Shown piece after piece: positions 6,291 through 9,422 of a DNA stretch of 9,422 bases. The stretch is taken from NCBI GenBank assembly GCA_025054795.1, contig JANWZU010000073.1, positions 1 to 9,422 of the forward strand, written 5' to 3'. A program made the translations under genes and the position numbers. Positions within the stretch are counted from its first letter, which is position 1. Each line of letters starts with the position of its first letter. The DNA is from Candidatus Caldarchaeum sp. GTDB lineage: Archaea; Thermoproteota; Nitrososphaeria_A; Caldarchaeales; Caldarchaeaceae. The notes under the pieces are model-generated. The model made no database searches. It saw only the letters and a program-made list of their open reading frames with translations, and was not told the origin of the DNA.

Positions 6291-7094
6291 ATGCTGTCTT
6301 CTTTTCTCGAAGCAACTTTGGCGATCGCTTTAGTGGGTCTAGTAGCTGTTGGTGGAAGGTTTCTCGACGGTAAGGGAGTTGCAGCGGCTGTAGCCGTTGG
6401 ATACTGTGTTTACATCATGGGCGGCCGAAGCTACTTTCTAGCCCTTCTCGTCTTCTTCGTCGTTGCAGGCTTCACAACCAGATACCGCTATAGGGAGAAA
6501 TACGGAGAGGCTGGGCGTGGGATAAGAACGTGGTCCAACGTTCTAGCCAACGGGTTGGCGGCGGCCCTGATACCTTTGCTGGGTTATTTATCATTCACCA
6601 GCAGCTCAGCAACTTTGGCCATGTACCTAGGCGCTGTCTCCTCGGTTTTTTCAGACACGATGTCGACCGAGGTTGGCCTCCTTTCCAAAAGCCAGCCACG
6701 AATGATAACCACGCTGAGGCCCGCAAGCCCGGGAACCCCAGGAGCAGTAAGCCTGCTTGGTCTGGCCGCCGGCTTCTTCACAGGCTTCATACTAGCAGCG
6801 GCTGTCTTGCTATACGGCGTGTTTTTCGAATTGTCGCTCCCCACACATATCATACTACTTGTATCGGTCTTGGCTGGTTTCAGCGGAAGTATATTCGACA
6901 GCGTATTCGGCGGGCTCTTCCAGTCAAGATATAGATGCGAAGTGTGCGGCCGAGCTGTTGAGGTCAAAAGACACTGCGGCGGACAGACGGTCTACGTTTC
7001 GGGATCCAAGCTGGTGAACAACGAGGTCGTCAACCTTCTTACATCTCTCTACGGAGCTTTCGTAGCATTCGTCGTATGGGTTTACATGGGTTAA
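6291..7094 (+). CDS. DUF92 / TMEM19-VTE6-like integral membrane protein
   Basis: Polytopic membrane protein of 267 residues with about seven or eight hydrophobic segments. Conserved blocks match the DUF92 family: FLDGKGVAAAVAVGY near 24-38, RTWSNVLANGLAAALIP near 79-95, FSDTMSTEVGLLSKSQPR near 120-137, RPASPGTPGAVSLLGL near 143-158, and GSIFDSVFGGLFQ near 199-211. A cytosolic-looking loop then carries CEVCG (Cys216, Cys219) and RHCGG (His228, Cys229), a plausible zinc site, before a last membrane segment at about 249-266. The plant member VTE6 is a phytyl-phosphate kinase, and archaeal relatives have been suspected of handling prenyl phosphates; that role is inference here. It shares an operon with hisS by spacing only, with no evident functional link. 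Its stop overlaps the stop of the facing peptidase gene. Confidence 0.85.
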   Translation: MLSSFLEATLAIALVGLVAVGGRFLDGKGVAAAVAVGYCVYIMGGRSYFLALLVFFVVAGFTTRYRYREKYGEAGRGIRTWSNVLANGLAAALIPLLGYLSFTSSSATLAMYLGAVSSVFSDTMSTEVGLLSKSQPRMITTLRPASPGTPGAVSLLGLAAGFFTGFILAAAVLLYGVFFELSLPTHIILLVSVLAGFSGSIFDSVFGGLFQSRYRCEVCGRAVEVKRHCGGQTVYVSGSKLVNNEVVNLLTSLYGAFVAFVVWVYMG

Positions 7095-8287
7095 AACTCT
7101 AGAACATATCTGTGCTCAACAGCCTTCACAGTTTTTCCACCCTCAATCATAGCGACGTCTTCAATCCTAACTCCTCCGAACCCCGGCTCGTAAAGGCCTG
7201 GCTCGACCGTGAAGACATCGCCTGTAGAGATGACTGTCTGCGAGTCTCTGGAAAGGTATGGCTCCTCGCCTATCGTCAAGCCTACTCCGTGTCCAAGCCC
7301 GTGTATGAAGCCTCTGTCAACGCTCCTCGCCTCCAGAAGCGTCGGCCATCCCCTTCTCTGAAGAACTCTGCATGCTTCTGCGAAAACAGCTCCGCACCTC
7401 ACCCCTTCTCCGACTACCTCGAAAGCACGTGTCTGGGCCTCAAGCACATCTTGAAACATCCTCCTGAGAAGCGGCTTGGGTCTTCCAACGCAGTAGGTTC
7501 TAGTAAAATCATACCTGTATCCTTTTTCAGAAGCTGGAAAGATGTCGAAGAGCAGAGGTTCGCCGGGGTTTAACGGCTTGTTCTCTAGACCGGATGCGTG
7601 GGGGTCGCTTGAATCGGGGCCCGAAGCTAAAATAAGCCCTTCAGGCAGCGTCAGACCCTCTTCGCCGCACCAAGCCATCACGCTTCTTCTCAGGAAACCA
7701 GTCGTCAACGGCTTTCCCTCGTAGGTTATCCGGCCCTGCCTGACGTCTGAATACTCCAAAATCTTCTCGAGCTTCTCAACCACCTTGACTGTCCTCCGCC
7801 CCGCCTCAACAACTGCTTCCGCTTCCCATCTCTCCTTCTTTCTTCTGCAGAGGTCTAGGAAAGAGGGCCTGGGCATTCCCGCTACTCTGAAGCCTCTGCG
7901 TCTGAGGAAGTCAACCAAGTAAGCCGTAGTCAAGGCGTCTGTCTTCCCGGCCACAGCGACCTGCCCGGAGACGCCTGCCCTTTTCAGCACCGTCGCAATC
8001 AATTCAGCGTAGGCCCTGCCGGGCCCGAGCCTCCGCTGAAGCTGTCCGAGACCGTAGTCTGAGTAGGTTTTGACGTCCGAAACGATTCCCTTGCGGGCGC
8101 ATGCAGCGTCCAGCGTGCTTACAACCAGCTGAGGCTCAGACCCACGCTTCTTCAAGTAGACACCGCCGCGTGGAACCGGCGCCCTCACAAGGTAGTATAG
8201 CTCGGCTGAAGAGTATGTGGACTCGCCTAGGACCAGCAAAGCATCGTATCCGGATTTAGCCATCAGGTCGTCAAGCTCGGAAATCAT
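7091..8287 (-). CDS. M24-family metallopeptidase (Xaa-Pro dipeptidase/aminopeptidase-like)
   Basis: Predicted cytosolic pita-bread-fold peptidase of 398 residues, likely releasing residues next to proline or finishing peptide degradation. The N-terminal creatinase-like domain covers about 1-150, and the catalytic domain about 160-398. All five metal ligands are present: Asp248 (LLFDIF), Asp260 (YDFTRT), His333 (GLGHGVGL), Glu362 (VEPGLY) and Glu376 (VRIEDV). SGPDSSDPHA near 228-237 is the usual substrate-side loop. The open frame continues upstream to 8413, but the added 42 codons read backwards through the tRNA-Arg gene and begin MGLEPTT, an artefact of a tRNA antisense. ATG at 8287 is preferred: it gives a normal N-terminus and has a TATA-like box 25 bases upstream. 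An ATG at codon 9 is a weaker alternative. Whether it is a dipeptidase, an aminopeptidase or a relative with another substrate is open. Confidence 0.9.
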   Translation of the reverse strand: MISELDDLMAKSGYDALLVLGESTYSSAELYYLVRAPVPRGGVYLKKRGSEPQLVVSTLDAACARKGIVSDVKTYSDYGLGQLQRRLGPGRAYAELIATVLKRAGVSGQVAVAGKTDALTTAYLVDFLRRRGFRVAGMPRPSFLDLCRRKKERWEAEAVVEAGRRTVKVVEKLEKILEYSDVRQGRITYEGKPLTTGFLRRSVMAWCGEEGLTLPEGLILASGPDSSDPHASGLENKPLNPGEPLLFDIFPASEKGYRYDFTRTYCVGRPKPLLRRMFQDVLEAQTRAFEVVGEGVRCGAVFAEACRVLQRRGWPTLLEARSVDRGFIHGLGHGVGLTIGEEPYLSRDSQTVISTGDVFTVEPGLYEPGFGGVRIEDVAMIEGGKTVKAVEHRYVLEF

Positions 8288-8307
8288 GGAGTTTAAGCTC
8301 CCAGTCG

Positions 8308-8316
8308 TTAATAAAA
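8308..8316. promoter_or_regulatory. Shared bidirectional TATA-like element, peptidase and tRNA-Arg
   Basis: The sequence reads TTAATAAAA on the plus strand and TTTTATTAA on the minus strand. Its centre (8312) is 25 bases from the peptidase ATG at 8287, giving a leaderless message. In the other direction the expected start is near 8338, about 9 bases before the mature tRNA 5' end. One element could serve both genes, or CCTTTAG next to it could be the tRNA-side box. Confidence 0.5.
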
Positions 8317-8346
8317 CCTTTAGAGAGGCGGTGAGCTGTTTACTGA

Positions 8347-8421
8347 GGGCCCGTGGCCTAGAATGGACAGGGCGTCGGCCTCCGGAGCCGAAGGTCGTGG
8401 GTTCAAGTCCCACCGGGCCCG
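8347..8421 (+). tRNA. tRNA-Arg, anticodon CCG
   Basis: The 75-base sequence folds into a full cloverleaf. The acceptor stem pairs GGGCCCG (8347-8353) with CGGGCCC (8414-8420), discriminator G. The D stem is GCCT/GGGC with GG in its loop. The anticodon stem TCGGC/GCCGA encloses CTCCGGA, giving anticodon CCG, which reads CGG (Arg). The variable loop has five bases, and the T arm GTGGG-TTCAAGT-CCCAC is canonical. No intron is seen, and the next bases are GGA, so CCA must be added afterwards. About 54 of 75 bases are G or C (72%), well above the surrounding DNA, as expected in a thermophile. It diverges from the peptidase gene and precedes the polymerase gene by about 60 bases. Confidence 0.97.
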
Positions 8422-8431
8422 GGAGACTTCA

Positions 8432-8435
8432 TTTT
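8432..8435 (+). terminator. Short T-tract after tRNA-Arg
   Basis: A T4 run (CATTTTCAG) begins 11 bases after the tRNA 3' end. Short oligo-T runs commonly end archaeal tRNA transcripts. The run is minimal, and reading on into the polymerase gene cannot be excluded. Confidence 0.3.
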
Positions 8436-8451
8436 CAGCCTTCTCTATCAC

Positions 8452-8459
8452 GATATATT
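8452..8459 (+). promoter_or_regulatory. Candidate TATA box of the polymerase gene
   Basis: GATATATT is centred about 25 bases before the GTG at 8481. The spacing matches the leaderless pattern elsewhere in the window and is the main reason for choosing that GTG as the start. Confidence 0.5.
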
Positions 8460-8480
8460 CAGGTCTCTGTTCGAATTTCT

Positions 8481-9422
8481 GTGGAAGGCCAGCTCCTTGA
8501 CGTTCGTCTGGATGAATGCGGTGTCTGTCTGTGGCTGAGGAGAGAGAAAGATGTGGTGAAGATGTCTGTGGGCTGGAGGTCGAGGCTATACCTAGCTGGG
8601 CCTCAGCATGTTCTCCAGTCGGTCGAGAAGACGCTGGCCGATGTTTACGAGGTTAGGTTTGTCGAGAAAAGAATCCTAGGCGTTGGCTTGGCAGAGGTGC
8701 TGGAGGTTCTGGCTCCGCCTGCTGAGAAGAGGCGGCTGGCTGACGTCGTGGAGGAGAGATGGAGTCATCTGGGAGTTAGAGCCTACAACGTAGACATCCC
8801 CCTGCTTCAGGAGTTTCTCTACGAGTACAAGCTAGCTCCAACGGCTCTTGTGAGAATCTCGAACGGCCGTCCGGAGCCGGGCGAAGAGGTCGACACAACC
8901 CTCTACAGCACCTCCTTTCTCAGAGTCGCTAGGCTGGAAGCGGAGGTCTGCTCCGCAGGGCCCTTGCCGAGGTTCTCCGACAGGCTGAGACGTCTGAGGA
9001 TAAACTTGGACGGGGAGGAGGTTGTTCTCGAAGGATGTGAAGAGACGGTTCTGCAGCAGCTACAGTCTATTCTAGACGACTTGAACGTTGACGTGCTGAT
9101 AACCAGAGGAGGCGACGACTTCCTAATCAAGTATCTGCGTGAAAGAGCTGAGGCAAACAGCCTCCAGCTACGTCTCGGCCGGGAAAAGGATTACGCAACA
9201 CGTTCGAGAGGTTTTTCTTACTTCAGCTACGGCAGAGTCTACCACAGGTTCGGGGGGCAGAGGCTCAACGGCCGCCTGCACATAGACGCAGAAAACTCGA
9301 TGCTCTACGCCGAAACCGGGCTTGATGGGGTTCTGGAGACGGCTCGCACAGTCAGAGTGCCCGTTCAGGACGCAGCACGCTACACGATAGGCCGCTGCAT
9401 GACATCCCTCCAATACCGTCAA
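8481..9422 (+). CDS. Family B DNA polymerase, PolB2-like with degraded exonuclease (3' part beyond window)
   Basis: An open frame from GTG 8481 reaches the window edge with 314 codons and no stop. The first 125 residues resemble the N-terminal domain of archaeal B-family polymerases, ending in RAYNVDIPLLQEFLYEYKLA near 100-119. An exonuclease-like region follows. FLRVARLEAEV (146-156) lies where the Exo I DxE stands and reads EAE. The Exo II region NxxxFD reads RGGDDFLIKYL, so both Asn and Asp are lost, and no Exo III YxxxD is seen. The segment HIDAENSMLYAETGLDGVLETA and the following ARYTIGRCMTSLQ match the pre-palm region typical of archaeal PolB2. Polymerase motifs A-C would lie outside the window, so catalytic competence is unknown. 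No ATG fits the start: upstream of the GTG the frame runs open through the tRNA gene. Known Sulfolobus PolB2 has disrupted motifs and a suggested role in DNA damage tolerance; that role here is inference. Confidence 0.78.
   Translation, partial: MEGQLLDVRLDECGVCLWLRREKDVVKMSVGWRSRLYLAGPQHVLQSVEKTLADVYEVRFVEKRILGVGLAEVLEVLAPPAEKRRLADVVEERWSHLGVRAYNVDIPLLQEFLYEYKLAPTALVRISNGRPEPGEEVDTTLYSTSFLRVARLEAEVCSAGPLPRFSDRLRRLRINLDGEEVVLEGCEETVLQQLQSILDDLNVDVLITRGGDDFLIKYLRERAEANSLQLRLGREKDYATRSRGFSYFSYGRVYHRFGGQRLNGRLHIDAENSMLYAETGLDGVLETARTVRVPVQDAARYTIGRCMTSLQYRQ

Noticed and set aside
7112..7573. Plus-strand open frame of 153 codons
   Set aside because: It is antisense to the catalytic domain of the M24 peptidase, whose metal ligands are all in the minus-strand frame.
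8288..8413. 42-codon upstream extension of the M24 peptidase frame beginning MGLEPTT
   Set aside because: It reads antisense through the tRNA-Arg gene. This peptide is a known artefact of translating tRNA sequence, and a shorter ATG with a well-placed TATA-like box exists.
9168..9422. Minus-strand open frame at the right edge
   Set aside because: It lies opposite the strongly supported polymerase frame and shows no family features.
1..9422. Mobile elements, CRISPR arrays, defence or toxin-antitoxin genes
   Set aside because: No transposase, integrase, spaced short repeats, attachment-site duplication of the tRNA 3' end, or toxin-like small gene pairs were seen. The tRNA end is not repeated elsewhere in the window.

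Overview
The window looks like chromosomal DNA from an archaeon, probably a thermophile of the TACK group. The Aigarchaeota/Caldiarchaeum lineage is a guess from general flavour and was not tested. Support for Archaea: a TATA-like box lies about 25-29 bases upstream of most start codons with no Shine-Dalgarno sequence (leaderless transcripts), there is a family B DNA polymerase of the archaeal PolB2 kind, a stand-alone AlaX editing protein, a DUF92 membrane protein, and a tRNA-Arg of about 72% G+C with no encoded CCA. The tRNA G+C, well above that of the surrounding DNA, is what suggests a hot habitat.

Left part (1-3682). On the minus strand lie a secreted or anchored ABC-transporter substrate-binding protein (NMT1/TauA-like) and, downstream of it, the first 25 codons of another gene that leaves the window. 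Diverging from them is a tight plus-strand operon: a class V aminotransferase (serine-pyruvate/alanine-glyoxylate type), a MaoC-like hotdog protein whose hydratase catalytic pair is missing, and an AlaX-type alanyl-tRNA editing protein. Gaps inside the operon are 1 and 6 bases.

Middle part (3683-7094). The operon converges on a membrane-anchored HtrA/DegP-type serine protease (minus). The 89-base gap between the two contains a candidate C/D box guide RNA. A divergent promoter region then leads to histidyl-tRNA synthetase, which starts at TTG and is followed after 6 bases by a DUF92 membrane protein.

Right part (7091-9422). A minus-strand M24-family (Xaa-Pro-like) metallopeptidase ends head-on with the DUF92 gene, both stops coming from one TTAA palindrome. 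It shares an AT-rich promoter region with the divergent tRNA-Arg(CCG) gene. Just after the tRNA, a B-family DNA polymerase begins at a GTG and runs off the window; its exonuclease motifs are degraded.

Most of this is housekeeping: translation fidelity (HisRS, AlaX, tRNA-Arg, perhaps a guide RNA), envelope quality control (HtrA), peptide turnover (M24) and replication or repair (PolB2). The least ordinary items are the candidate C/D RNA, the MaoC homologue without its catalytic residues, the exonuclease-dead polymerase, and the compact bidirectional and leaderless promoters. I saw no mobile element, CRISPR array, phage gene or defence system, and no gene-free stretch longer than 300 bases.
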